A stretch of 37,856 bases of DNA. Source: Arthrobacter terricola (GTDB taxonomy: Bacteria > Actinomycetota > Actinomycetes > Actinomycetales > Micrococcaceae). The position numbers were made by a program, and so were the translations under genes. Below are positions 29,532-37,535 of the stretch, in pieces. Location: assembly GCF_004354015.1 (NCBI RefSeq), contig NZ_SMRU01000037.1, positions 1-37,856 of the forward strand, given 5' to 3'. The notes below the pieces were generated by a model, which was given only the letters and a program-made list of their open reading frames with translations, ran no database searches and was not told the origin of the DNA. Position 1 is the stretch's first letter. The number at the start of each line of letters is the position of its first letter.

Positions 29532-30149
29532 GTGACCATCGACTGGGACGAAAAAAGAGCCCTGCTTCAAGAGCCCAATATCGCTGCCGTAACGCAGCTC
29601 TGCGACGAACTCATGGCCAGGAAACCTGGCTCCACGGTGCCGTACATCGATCCGGTACATGACGAAGACGAATGCCGGATCATCACCCTCCAGACCAGTC
29701 CGGTCCGCGGTGCCGAGTCCGGATTCGTCTCGCACCTGAACGAAGACGACGCCGCCCGCCGCATCCAACTCATCTACGACTCCGCCGAGTTGGACGCCCG
29801 CTACGTCATGCCGTGGAACTCCTACCCGTGGGTGCGGGACTCCGGATCGCCCACAGCGTTGAGCGCACAGGAAAAGACGGACGGACTGCGCCCGTTCCGC
29901 CAATTCCTCAAGATCAACTCGCGGGTGTCCGCGGTCGTCGCGCACGGGGCGGACGCCGCAGCCTTCCTGGCACTCTACGAGAAGACCTACCATTCGGCGC
30001 TCAAGCAACACGGAATCAAGGTCTACAAGGCGAGCGCGCTAGGTGGCCGGGCATTCGCCCTCTCTGAGGCGAAACAGCAGGAACTCCTGGAAAAGAACAT
30101 CGAGACATACCGGGATGCCATGCAAAGGGCAGGGATCCAACACCTGTAG
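29532..30149 (+). CDS. Uracil-DNA glycosylase-like protein
   Basis: The 205-residue protein resembles an actinobacterial group annotated as uracil-DNA glycosylase-like. Visible blocks are IITLQTSPVRGAESGFVSHLNEDDAARR, split here as LQTSPVRGAESGF then HLNEDDAA, followed by YVMPWNSYPWVRDSG and VVAHGADAAAFLALYEK. In the UDG fold the first block sits at the catalytic loop and the W-N-x-x-P-W block near the base pocket. Activity is unproven and the match is from memory of the family pattern only. The GTG at 29532 has AAGGAG five bases upstream. Upstream bases 29378-29531 hold a TAAAGT that could be a -10. Confidence 0.6.
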   Translation: MTIDWDEKRALLQEPNIAAVTQLCDELMARKPGSTVPYIDPVHDEDECRIITLQTSPVRGAESGFVSHLNEDDAARRIQLIYDSAELDARYVMPWNSYPWVRDSGSPTALSAQEKTDGLRPFRQFLKINSRVSAVVAHGADAAAFLALYEKTYHSALKQHGIKVYKASALGGRAFALSEAKQQELLEKNIETYRDAMQRAGIQHL

Positions 30150-30451
30150 CCGTGCGAATCGCCGTGATGTGCTGTGAATCCGGTGTTTTGCGGCGGCCTA
30201 CCACCTAATCAGGGCCTTTTCGCCACTCATTTTCGCATTTTCACCACTCAATGGACTTTTTTGGTCCTAGCGTCGAGAACTGTGTGAGCCTCATCCGTTT
30301 GGGTCTCGCGCACGTCCACGATATCTGGCCTGCGGTACTGGTTCCCGGCCCCGAACAAAGAGCGTTTCGTGTCGCGAGTGACTCCCTGACAGCGCCAAAA
30401 GGGGCGCGTGGGATTCAATGATGGCAAGCGCTAAGAGTGAGGAGCCCAGGA
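30150..30451 (+). other. Upstream region of the ATPase-LuxR regulator with direct repeats
   Basis: This 302-base gap holds no supported gene. It contains two near-identical 13-mers, TTTTCGCCACTCA (30217-30229) and TTTTCACCACTCA (30238-30250), spaced 21 bp start to start, about two helical turns. They lie about 200 bp before the regulator start. A small dyad GGAC-TTTTTTG-GTCC follows at about 30254. The repeats could be operator half-sites. Confidence 0.45.
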
Positions 30452-33007
30452 GTGTTCGAGGAGGAAGCCCGCCGGGCACTGGAGTACGCGCGCCGTGGGA
30501 CCAGTGTGCGGATTGTGGGAGGGCCGGGAAGCGGCCGTTCTACGGTTTTGCAATCGGTCATCGGCGACTTTGAGAAGACGGGCGTTGAGGTCTTCAGCTT
30601 GGCCGGTGCACTGCTCCTGCAGGACACGCCGTTCGCCGGGATCGGGGCCCTGGGCCTGGACGCCCGTGTGCGGCTCAGCGGACCGATGGCCGTCGCCGAT
30701 GTCCTGGCCGAACGCCTGGCGCGAATCGGCGCCAAGGCGATTGTGGTAGACGATATCGACCTGCTGGACAAGGAATCCGCCGCTGTAATCGACATCGTCC
30801 AGCGACGCACCCAACGGCCGCTCGTGATGACCATGGGGGACAAGCCGCTGTACTCGCGCACCTCGGTCTTCACGCCCGCCCGGTGGCCGGAAGCGAAGAT
30901 TCGCCTCAGTCCCCTGCGGTACGACCAAGTGAACAAACTACTGGCCCAGACGCTGGGGGCTCCTCCGGACGTAGACCTGACGAGTCTGATCCTCATGAAG
31001 TCAGCTGGAAATCCGCGCCTCGTGGTCCGGATCGCCCAAAGCGCGAAACTCAGCAAGCGGCTTGTCCTTCGCGAAGGCCAGTGGAGCATCGGCAAGCACT
31101 CACTGTGGAACGAATACCTGCAGAGCACCATCGAGGCACTGCTCCATGGGCTCAGCGCGGACGAACTTACCGCACTGCATACCTTGGCCGCGGTGGGCGC
31201 GAGGCCGGCGGCCTCCCTGGCTCCGACGATCGAAGCGGACGTCCTCGATGAGTTGGAACGCCGCGGCCTGGTGGCCGCCGCGGAAGATGCGGACAACGTC
31301 ATCTGGGTGGATATCAGCCCGCCAGTCATCGGCGACTACTTTCGCGACCACCACACAGTTTCCTCCCGCAAGATGCTGGGAAACCGCATAGCGCAGGAAC
31401 TCGAATCCAGTGCGTCGCACGCCATCACCGATTTTCCCGGGCCGGTGGCCACGCTGCTCAACGAGCTCCGGACGGAGGCAGGAGCTGGAACGGCCGCAAC
31501 CCGGCATTTCCAAGAGCAACTGCGGATCCTCGAGCAAACAACCTACGGGCTGTGGGAGCGCGAGAGGAACATGTCCAACGCAGCGGCCTTCCTGCGGTTC
31601 TACTGGGGCGGACCGATCGATCCCGTACGCATCGAATACATCTTCAACAACACCGAAACGGCCGATGCCAATCCAGCCGACCACTTCTTCTTCACCATGA
31701 CCCGGGCGCTGTGGGGGATCTTCCGGGGCGCGGAAGTAGTGGACGTGACGGGCATCCTCAAGGAAGTAGGAGACGCCGAGCCGGAATGGAAGGCCGAGGC
31801 CGAGGCCTTCGCGATCTACCTCCAAGCATCTTTCGACCGCATTCCGGCGGACTTCGACGACGCGTGGGAGCAGCTCGACAGCAAACATCCGGAAAGCGGT
31901 GTCCTCCCCGTGATCCGCGGCATCGTGGAACTCTACCGCTTCGACCCCCAGGCCGCGCTTGAGGCCCTCGATTCGGCCGAAGGCTTCGAAATATCAGCCA
32001 GCATGGCCCCCTTCGTCCACGGCTTGGCGCTCCATATCGCCGGACGTTCCGACGAAGCCCTGGTCTACAGCCTCACCCAGAGAACCGAAGCCCGGAGCAG
32101 CCTGAACCAATTCGGCTTCGTCGCCATCAGCTACGTCGCAGCATTGGCACTCGTTCAAAGGGGCCTCATGCGCGAGGCCGACTGGGTGATGAGCAGCGTC
32201 TTCGCCCTCGGCAGGCCGGGCTTCCTTGTGAGCAACCTTCACGATGCCATGCTCCGGCTTGCCGGCCTTCGCTCATTGTCCGATTCAGGCAAGGACATCC
32301 CGTCGCTTGGCGTGCAATCCCGCAGGGACGTTGCGGACATAGGTCCGCTGCCGGGAACGGGCAAGGCGGTCTACGACCTCGTGTCGCGCAAATACATCAA
32401 CCCGGGGATGTTCGATGAAGCGGCTGCTCGCGTTATTTCGGAGCAATTGGACCGCGGTTTCATCACCGAAGCCGTATATGCCTCATTGTTCATGCTTTCG
32501 CTCTACCCCGGTCCACGAACGTTGGAAAAGACCAAGAGGTTCTTTCGGAAGAACGGCGTAACGTCACACGGACAGTTCTTGGCCCTGGCTTCAGCAGTCC
32601 TGAAAGCGGACTACCCCCTCCTTGAGGAACTCCTCGAGCATTACGAGCGGGACAGCGACCTGATCTTGATCGGCAATCTGCTCCACGGCGCAGCCAAACG
32701 CCAATCACTCGAGCCCGATCCGTGTCCGGTCGCGCCGTTCCAGGACCTCGCAGCTTCATTTAATGCCCGCTTCCCCTTACGCGCCGAGTATCCGTTCCTT
32801 GACACCGGGGAGGGCCTGCCCCAGCACTTGTCCGCGCGGGAGATCGAGATCGCCGTACTCGCCGGCAGCCACAGCAACGCTGAAATCGCCAGCCGCCTGG
32901 GGATCAGCACGCGGACCGTGGAAAACCACATCTCGAGATCCCTCAAGAAAACCGGAACAACCACCCGGGCAGCCCTCCACGAACTCGTGAGGCGTCCGGG
33001 GAAGTGA
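30452..33007 (+). CDS. Large ATPase-LuxR (LAL/MalT-like) transcriptional regulator
   Basis: The 851-residue protein has an N-terminal P-loop GGPGSGRST (about 23-31) in which the Walker A lysine is replaced by Arg29, and a Walker B-like AIVVDDIDLLD (about 97-107). A long helical middle of TPR-like character follows (about 300-750). A C-terminal LuxR/GerE helix-turn-helix spans about 793-845: LSAREIEIAVLAGSHSNAEI and STRTVENHISRSLKKTG. LAL regulators couple nucleotide and ligand binding to activation of catabolic or secondary genes. The GTG at 30452 is chosen because AGGAG lies seven bases upstream; an earlier GTG at 30437 lacks such a site. Target genes are unknown. Confidence 0.92.
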   Translation: MFEEEARRALEYARRGTSVRIVGGPGSGRSTVLQSVIGDFEKTGVEVFSLAGALLLQDTPFAGIGALGLDARVRLSGPMAVADVLAERLARIGAKAIVVDDIDLLDKESAAVIDIVQRRTQRPLVMTMGDKPLYSRTSVFTPARWPEAKIRLSPLRYDQVNKLLAQTLGAPPDVDLTSLILMKSAGNPRLVVRIAQSAKLSKRLVLREGQWSIGKHSLWNEYLQSTIEALLHGLSADELTALHTLAAVGARPAASLAPTIEADVLDELERRGLVAAAEDADNVIWVDISPPVIGDYFRDHHTVSSRKMLGNRIAQELESSASHAITDFPGPVATLLNELRTEAGAGTAATRHFQEQLRILEQTTYGLWERERNMSNAAAFLRFYWGGPIDPVRIEYIFNNTETADANPADHFFFTMTRALWGIFRGAEVVDVTGILKEVGDAEPEWKAEAEAFAIYLQASFDRIPADFDDAWEQLDSKHPESGVLPVIRGIVELYRFDPQAALEALDSAEGFEISASMAPFVHGLALHIAGRSDEALVYSLTQRTEARSSLNQFGFVAISYVAALALVQRGLMREADWVMSSVFALGRPGFLVSNLHDAMLRLAGLRSLSDSGKDIPSLGVQSRRDVADIGPLPGTGKAVYDLVSRKYINPGMFDEAAARVISEQLDRGFITEAVYASLFMLSLYPGPRTLEKTKRFFRKNGVTSHGQFLALASAVLKADYPLLEELLEHYERDSDLILIGNLLHGAAKRQSLEPDPCPVAPFQDLAASFNARFPLRAEYPFLDTGEGLPQHLSAREIEIAVLAGSHSNAEIASRLGISTRTVENHISRSLKKTGTTTRAALHELVRRPGK

Positions 33008-33017
33008 GCGCGTCTTC

Positions 33018-33062
33018 GCCGGGGCCCGGCCAGACGTGAGCGCGCATCGGCCGGGCCCGGGC
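33018..33062. terminator. GC-rich inverted repeat between convergent genes
   Basis: GCCGGGGCCCGGCC (33018-33031) and GGCCGGGCCCGGGC (33049-33062) pair at 13 of 14 positions around 17 bases. It lies between the regulator stop and the convergent phosphoesterase-like gene. There is no U-tract on either strand, so a termination role is plausible but unproven. Confidence 0.45.
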
Positions 33063-33074
33063 GGGGAACGACCC

Positions 33075-33698
33075 CTAGCCTGTAGGAGCTGGCGGGAGGG
33101 TTTGCCTGTTCCGGATTCTCGATGCGCCGAATTCGAGCGGCAAGGGACTGATCTCCCAGGGTCCGCGTTCCCGGTCCATTGGCCTGCCGATGGCTACGTG
33201 TGGCAACCATCGCGGCGAGCGGAAGCCGAGAGCGGGGGAACTGAGGATGAAGTCGTCGATGTTGTCCACCAGCAGGTCGTCCAGGAGTTCGTGCAATGCC
33301 TGGATCAGCGAGACCTGGTATTCAAACACGTGCTGCGGTACGTCCACGTCCAAGCCGGACACGCCGCCGCCACCCAGTGCGATCAACCTTTGGGAGCTTC
33401 CCGAAAACGCCTCGAGGATGGGCAATTCGTCAAGCCATGAAGCCACCCTCCGGAGGACCAACTCCGACCCGGTGACATCCTTGGTCCACCTGGCCACATC
33501 TTGGGATAGCTCTTCCGCGACCCCCAGGTGCAACAACGTCATGTGCAAGCCCCGCGGGTTCCGCAGAGCGCCGACGTACCGTCCCAGATCCTCGTAGTCC
33601 GCCAGCCCGGCTCCGACCTGAAGGAGTGGCACCTCTACCGTGACAGGCGGAGGTCCAAAGATGCGGGGATCCTGACGAACACGCCGACCATTGGCCAT
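33075..33698 (-). CDS. 2H-phosphoesterase-like protein, altered second motif
   Basis: The 207-residue protein has HMTLLHLG (His52, Thr54), a good match to the first H-x-T motif of 2'-5' RNA ligase/cyclic phosphodiesterase-type 2H enzymes. The second motif appears as WLPHVAIGR (His167), where the usual Thr or Ser is Ala169. 2H enzymes use both H-x-[ST] motifs to act on 2',3'-cyclic or 2'-5' phosphates, so the change may weaken or retarget catalysis. Family assignment rests on these two blocks and their spacing. The ATG has no ribosome-binding site, and CATAAT lies seven bases upstream, so the mRNA may be leaderless. Confidence 0.6.
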   Translation of the reverse strand: MANGRRVRQDPRIFGPPPVTVEVPLLQVGAGLADYEDLGRYVGALRNPRGLHMTLLHLGVAEELSQDVARWTKDVTGSELVLRRVASWLDELPILEAFSGSSQRLIALGGGGVSGLDVDVPQHVFEYQVSLIQALHELLDDLLVDNIDDFILSSPALGFRSPRWLPHVAIGRPMDRERGPWEISPLPLEFGASRIRNRQTLPPAPTG

Positions 33699-33705
33699 GG
33701 ATGCA

Positions 33706-33711
33706 ATTATG
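33706..33711 (-). promoter_or_regulatory. -10 element of a leaderless promoter (2H-like gene)
   Basis: The minus strand reads CATAAT, five of six to TATAAT, then seven bases, then the ATG at 33698. No Shine-Dalgarno sequence is present. Confidence 0.45.
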
Positions 33712-33804
33712 CTCCGGGATTGGCGGCCCGCGGAGTCACGGATTGACCAAGTGTCTCTACTAGATATCCTTCAGTATCTGAGGCAAGAACCCCATCTGGT
33801 CCAG

Positions 33805-33825
33805 GCGCCATGTAAGCAATGGCGC
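33805..33825. repeat. Small stem-loop in the divergent region
   Basis: GCGCCAT and ATGGCGC form a 7-bp stem around GTAAGCA. It lies between the 2H-like gene and the asparagine-operon regulator, in a 357-base gap (33699-34055) without a supported gene. Role unknown. Confidence 0.4.
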
Positions 33826-33949
33826 AGGATTTTCGCCACGGGATTCATAACAATTAAGACTATCTCGCGTTTAACCCCGCAAAATCAACGATTCTTCCTG
33901 CACGAGAGAGGGTGTGAATTAAGCAGGCCCGGTGCAGGACTTAATCGGG

Positions 33950-33975
33950 GCGAGTCGTGGGCTTCCACGACTCGC
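33950..33975. repeat. Perfect 11-bp hairpin upstream of the asparagine-operon promoter
   Basis: GCGAGTCGTGG and CCACGACTCGC pair perfectly around a GCTT loop. It sits 44 bases upstream of the TTGACA at 34019 and is not followed by a U-tract. It could be a dyad operator or a terminator shielding the operon from upstream transcription. Confidence 0.6.
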
Positions 33976-34018
33976 GGCCGTGGCCGGACGAAGTGTCGCG
34001 CCCCCGAAACCACCCACA

Positions 34019-34048
34019 TTGACACCACCCTGTGACCCGTGCCATATT
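34019..34048 (+). promoter_or_regulatory. Promoter of the asparagine operon (leaderless)
   Basis: TTGACA (34019-34024) and CATATT (34043-34048) are separated by 18 bases. Seven bases after the -10 comes the GTG at 34056, so transcription probably begins at or next to the start codon. A candidate operator overlaps the first codons. Confidence 0.65.
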
Positions 34049-34055
34049 TTTAACC

Positions 34056-34886
34056 GTGAACCTGTCAGACAGCCGGACAGCCGGACAGGCTGCCAATGGA
34101 CGGGCCGCCATCGGACAACCAACCATCAGCCAGAAAGCAGAGGTTGGCAAAGGCCCCGCCACAAGCGGCGCCGTCCCCCGGCCGGCCAAGCGCGTGCCCA
34201 GTCCGCGCGTGCCCAGCCCCCGCCCCCTCGCCCGCTTCAGCGCCGCAGAGGCCGTCTTCAGTGCGATCCGCCAGGACATTGAGGGCGGAACCATCGAGGT
34301 CGGCTCCAAGCTCAGTTCGGAAGCCGCCCTGGCCGCACATTATGGCGTCAGCCGTTCCGTGATCCGCGAAGCGCTCCGCTCCTGCAATGCGCTCGGCCTG
34401 ACGGTCACGAAAACCGGCAAGGGCACGTTCGTGGTCGCAAACCGCGTAGCCAACGATCTCTCCCTCGGCCAATACTCGGCGCGGGACCTCAACGAGGCCC
34501 GGCCCCACATCGAAATACCTGCGGCCGGCCTCGCGGCAAGGCGTCGCAGCCCCGAAGATCTCGAACACCTTACCGAACTTGTTTCCACCATGCTTGGCGA
34601 ATCGGATCCCGAAGCCTGGGTTGCCCTCGATGCCAGCTTCCATTCCGCCATTGCCCGCGCTAGCGGCAACAAGGTCTTCGAAAGCGTCGTCGCGGACATC
34701 CGCGAGGCGCTGTCCCACCAATCCGAAACCCTGAACATGGTGGCCGACCGCCAGCATGTTTCAGATGACGAGCACCTTCGCATTGTCGAAGCCATCGCGT
34801 CGGGCGACTCCACGGCCGCCGAAGCAGCGATGGCAGACCATCTCAGCGCAGTAAGCGTTGCGCTGGACGCCATCCTCAGCAAATGA
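34056..34886 (+). CDS. FadR-subfamily GntR regulator of asparagine use
   Basis: The 276-residue protein has a disordered N-terminal tail (about 1-60), a GntR winged helix (AVFSAIRQDIEGGTIEVGSK, AAHYGVSRSVIREALRS, VTKTGKGTFVV) and a C-terminal FCD ligand domain with metal-type positions in LDASFHSAIARASGN, DEHLRIVEAI and MADHL. This is the FadR subfamily, whose members usually sense organic acids. The GTG at 34056 is preferred to the ATG at 34032, because the latter lies between the -35 and -10 and would be upstream of the transcript start. The next gene overlaps or follows within 20 bases, so it is the operon's own regulator. Aspartate or asparagine is the likely effector by context. Confidence 0.9.
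   Translation: MNLSDSRTAGQAANGRAAIGQPTISQKAEVGKGPATSGAVPRPAKRVPSPRVPSPRPLARFSAAEAVFSAIRQDIEGGTIEVGSKLSSEAALAAHYGVSRSVIREALRSCNALGLTVTKTGKGTFVVANRVANDLSLGQYSARDLNEARPHIEIPAAGLAARRRSPEDLEHLTELVSTMLGESDPEAWVALDASFHSAIARASGNKVFESVVADIREALSHQSETLNMVADRQHVSDDEHLRIVEAIASGDSTAAEAAMADHLSAVSVALDAILSK
34062..34072. promoter_or_regulatory. Candidate operator of the GntR/FadR regulator
   Basis: CTGTCAGACAG is a perfect 5-1-5 inverted repeat with the GT-N3-AC core of FadR-type operators. It lies 6-16 bases into the predicted leaderless transcript. It is followed by GACAGCCG twice and GACAGGCT once (34068-34091), an 8-bp tandem repeat. Binding here would block the operon promoter. Confidence 0.5.
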
Positions 34887-34906
34887 TCCACCAACTGAAG
34901 GAAGCC

Positions 34907-35917
34907 ATGCCCACCCCGCATGCAACGCACACCACAGCGCCCGAAAACACCGTAACAAGCCCGCGCCATGTCCCCCTGGCCGAGCAGACCCGCGACGGCT
35001 TGGTCGAGAGCATCCACTACGGCTCCCTGATCGCGGTGGGCCCGGACGGCGAAACCCTGCTCGAAGCGGGCGAGCCCGACGCCGCGTTCTACCCCCGGTC
35101 CTCCCTCAAGCCGTTGCAGGCAGTCGCGATGGTACGCGCCGGGCTCGAGCTTCCGGATGACCTTTTGGCCCTCGCCGCGGCCAGCCACTCGGGTGCCGCG
35201 ATGCATCTCGAAGGCGCCGTCCGCATCCTTGAGATGCATGGCCTGGACGAAGCAGCACTGGAAAACAGCACGGACCTCCCCTATGGAGTCAGCGAACGCG
35301 AGGAATGGCTGCGTGCCGGCGGAAAGGCTACGCAGCTTGCCCAGAACTGCTCGGGCAAGCACGCCGCGATGGCCGCCACGTGCGTGATCAACGGCTGGCC
35401 TGTGGAGGGCTACTTGCACCCTGAGCACCCTCTCCAGGTCCTCGTGAAGGAAACCATCACTGAGCTGACCGGGGAGGACGCCGCCGCGGTGAGCACTGAC
35501 GGTTGCGGAACGCCGCTCTTCGCGCACAGCCTCCACGGCATGGCGCGTGCGTACGGCCGGATCGCGTCGGCGGCGAAGGAAACCACCGAGGGCCGGGTTG
35601 CCCACGCGATGCGCTCGTACCCTACGATGGTGGCCGGCGAGGGCCGGGACGTCACCGCGATCATGCGCACCTTCCCGGGCTTGCTCGCGAAGGACGGCTT
35701 CGAAGGCCTCCAGCTCATCGGCCTGCAGGATGGCACGGGTGTGGCGGTCAAGATTTCCGACGGCGGCGACCGCGCCCGCATGCCGGTCACCGTTCGTGTC
35801 CTTGAGTCGCTAGGGCTCGACGGCGGCAGGCTCGCCGAGCTTGCGAGCCCGCCTGTGTTGGGCGGCGGCCACCCGGTGGGCGAACTGCGGGCAACGAACT
35901 TCCTCGAATCCAACTGA
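34907..35917 (+). CDS. ansA: L-asparaginase, Rhizobium etli type (PF06089 family)
   Basis: This 336-residue protein matches the bacterial asparaginase II family of R. etli AnsA type: YPRSSLKPLQAVAM with the Ser65 and Lys68 that correspond to the catalytic S-x-x-K pair, SHSG, AQNCSGKHAAM and STDGCGTPLF with the two conserved cysteines, and GVAVKISDGG. It hydrolyses asparagine to aspartate and ammonia. It is not related to the E. coli AnsB type. The ATG at 34907 has GAAGGA just upstream; an ATG at 34883 overlaps the regulator stop (ATGA) but lacks such a site. The product feeds aspartase encoded next. Confidence 0.92.
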   Translation: MPTPHATHTTAPENTVTSPRHVPLAEQTRDGLVESIHYGSLIAVGPDGETLLEAGEPDAAFYPRSSLKPLQAVAMVRAGLELPDDLLALAAASHSGAAMHLEGAVRILEMHGLDEAALENSTDLPYGVSEREEWLRAGGKATQLAQNCSGKHAAMAATCVINGWPVEGYLHPEHPLQVLVKETITELTGEDAAAVSTDGCGTPLFAHSLHGMARAYGRIASAAKETTEGRVAHAMRSYPTMVAGEGRDVTAIMRTFPGLLAKDGFEGLQLIGLQDGTGVAVKISDGGDRARMPVTVRVLESLGLDGGRLAELASPPVLGGGHPVGELRATNFLESN

Positions 35918-35962
35918 GAACGTCGTCGAAGAAGACGAGAACCAGAAGACTAAGGACGGTAC

Positions 35963-37399
35963 ATGACAACCGCGGTACACACAGCTACTGACGTCGAGCA
36001 GGCACGGCTGTTCCGCTCGGAACACGATCTCCTCGGCGATCGGGATGTCCCGGCGGACGCCTATTGGGGAGTCCACACGCTCCGGGCCATCGAGAACTTC
36101 CCCATTACGGGCCAGCCGCTGGCCACCAACGCCCACCTCGTGACCGGCCTCGCGGCAGTGAAACTCGCAGCCGCGCGGACCAACCGGGAGCTTGGACTGC
36201 TGGACGACGAGCGGGCCAAAGCGATCGAGCAGGCGTGCCAGGACATCCTGGACGGCAAGCTGCACGAACAGTTCATGGTGGACGTCATCCAGGGTGGAGC
36301 CGGCACCAGCTCCAACATGAACGCGAACGAGGTGATCGCAAACCGGGCCCTCGAAATCCTGGGACACCCCAAGGGCGATTATGCGAGGCTGCACCCGAAC
36401 GACCACGTCAACTTGAGCCAGTCCACCAACGACGTCTATCCGACGGCGGTCAACCTCGCCACGATCTTCTCGGTGCAAGGCCTTCTGGAAGCACTCCAGG
36501 AACTCGAAGTGGCCTTCGCCGACAAAGGCGAGGAATTCCGCACAGTGGTCAAAATGGGCCGCACGCAATTGCAGGACGCGGTGCCGATGACCCTCGGCCA
36601 GGAGTTCGGCGGTTACGCCGTCACGATCGGCGAGGACCGGGCCCGCCTGGCCGAGTCCCAGCTCCTGATCCACGAAATAAACCTCGGCGCCACGGCGATC
36701 GGCACGGGCCTCAACGCGCCCGCTGGCTACGCCGAGGCAGCCTGCCGGCACTTGGCCAAGATTACGGGCCTGCCTTTGGTCACCGCCGTCGACCTCATTG
36801 AGGCGACCCAGGACGTGGGCGCGTTCGTGCACCTCTCCGGCGTGCTCAAGCGCGTCGCCGTCAAGCTTTCCAAGATTTGCAACGACCTCCGCTTGCTGTC
36901 CTCCGGACCGCGGGCGGGACTGGGCGAAATCAACCTCCCGGCTGTGCAGTCGGGATCGTCCATCATGCCAGGCAAGATCAACCCGGTGATCCCTGAAGTT
37001 GTCAGCCAGGTGGCCTACGAGGTCATCGGCAACGACGTCACCGTCACCATGGCGGCCGAAGCCGGACAGCTCCAGCTCAACGCCTTCGAACCGATCATCG
37101 TCCACAGCCTCCACAAGAGCATCTCCCATTTGGAAGCCGCGTGCCGCACACTCACGTCACGCTGCATCCGCGGCATCACCGCGAACACCGAACGGCTGCG
37201 CCTCACGGTCGAGCAGTCGATCGGACTCGTCACTGCCCTCAACCCACACATCGGCTACGCCTCCGCCACGGCCATCGCCCAGGAAGCGCTGGCGACCGGA
37301 CGCGGCGTCGCCGAACTTGTCCTCGAACACGGGTTGCTGACTGCCGAGCAGCTCGACGAGCTCCTCCGACCCGAACGATTGGCGAACCTCAGCAAGTAA
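35963..37399 (+). CDS. aspA: Aspartate ammonia-lyase (aspartase)
   Basis: The 478-residue protein belongs to the aspartase/fumarase superfamily: GGAGTSSNMNANEVIANRAL, HPNDHVNLSQSTND, and the signature GSSIMPGKINPVIPE containing the catalytic-loop serine. With the KLHEQFMVDVIQGG start and the operon context this is aspartase rather than class II fumarase; the two families are close, so some doubt remains. It deaminates aspartate to fumarate and ammonia, completing asparagine breakdown. AAGGACGG precedes the ATG. It lies 45 bases after the asparaginase gene. Confidence 0.93.
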   Translation: MTTAVHTATDVEQARLFRSEHDLLGDRDVPADAYWGVHTLRAIENFPITGQPLATNAHLVTGLAAVKLAAARTNRELGLLDDERAKAIEQACQDILDGKLHEQFMVDVIQGGAGTSSNMNANEVIANRALEILGHPKGDYARLHPNDHVNLSQSTNDVYPTAVNLATIFSVQGLLEALQELEVAFADKGEEFRTVVKMGRTQLQDAVPMTLGQEFGGYAVTIGEDRARLAESQLLIHEINLGATAIGTGLNAPAGYAEAACRHLAKITGLPLVTAVDLIEATQDVGAFVHLSGVLKRVAVKLSKICNDLRLLSSGPRAGLGEINLPAVQSGSSIMPGKINPVIPEVVSQVAYEVIGNDVTVTMAAEAGQLQLNAFEPIIVHSLHKSISHLEAACRTLTSRCIRGITANTERLRLTVEQSIGLVTALNPHIGYASATAIAQEALATGRGVAELVLEHGLLTAEQLDELLRPERLANLSK

Positions 37400-37421
37400 G
37401 CCGGGCAGAGCACCCGTACGA

Positions 37422-37449
37422 CGACGGCGGCACTCACCTGCCGCCGTCG
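37422..37449 (+). repeat. Intercistronic hairpin between aspA and the permease gene
   Basis: CGACGGCGGCA and TGCCGCCGTCG form a perfect 11-bp stem around a six-base loop, 23 bases after the aspA stop. No U-tract follows. It may stabilise the upstream mRNA, attenuate the permease, or slow 3' exonuclease decay. Confidence 0.65.
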
Positions 37450-37535
37450 GACCCGGACCGGATAGCAACCGGCGGACAGCAGCAGCCGGACGGCGAGATC
37501 CGGACACCCCAACAGGACACCCCTAAGGATTCCTT

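Noticed and set aside
34032..34055. Upstream ATG as start of the GntR/FadR regulator
   Set aside because: It lies between the -35 and the -10, hence before the predicted transcript start, and adds eight residues without a ribosome-binding site.
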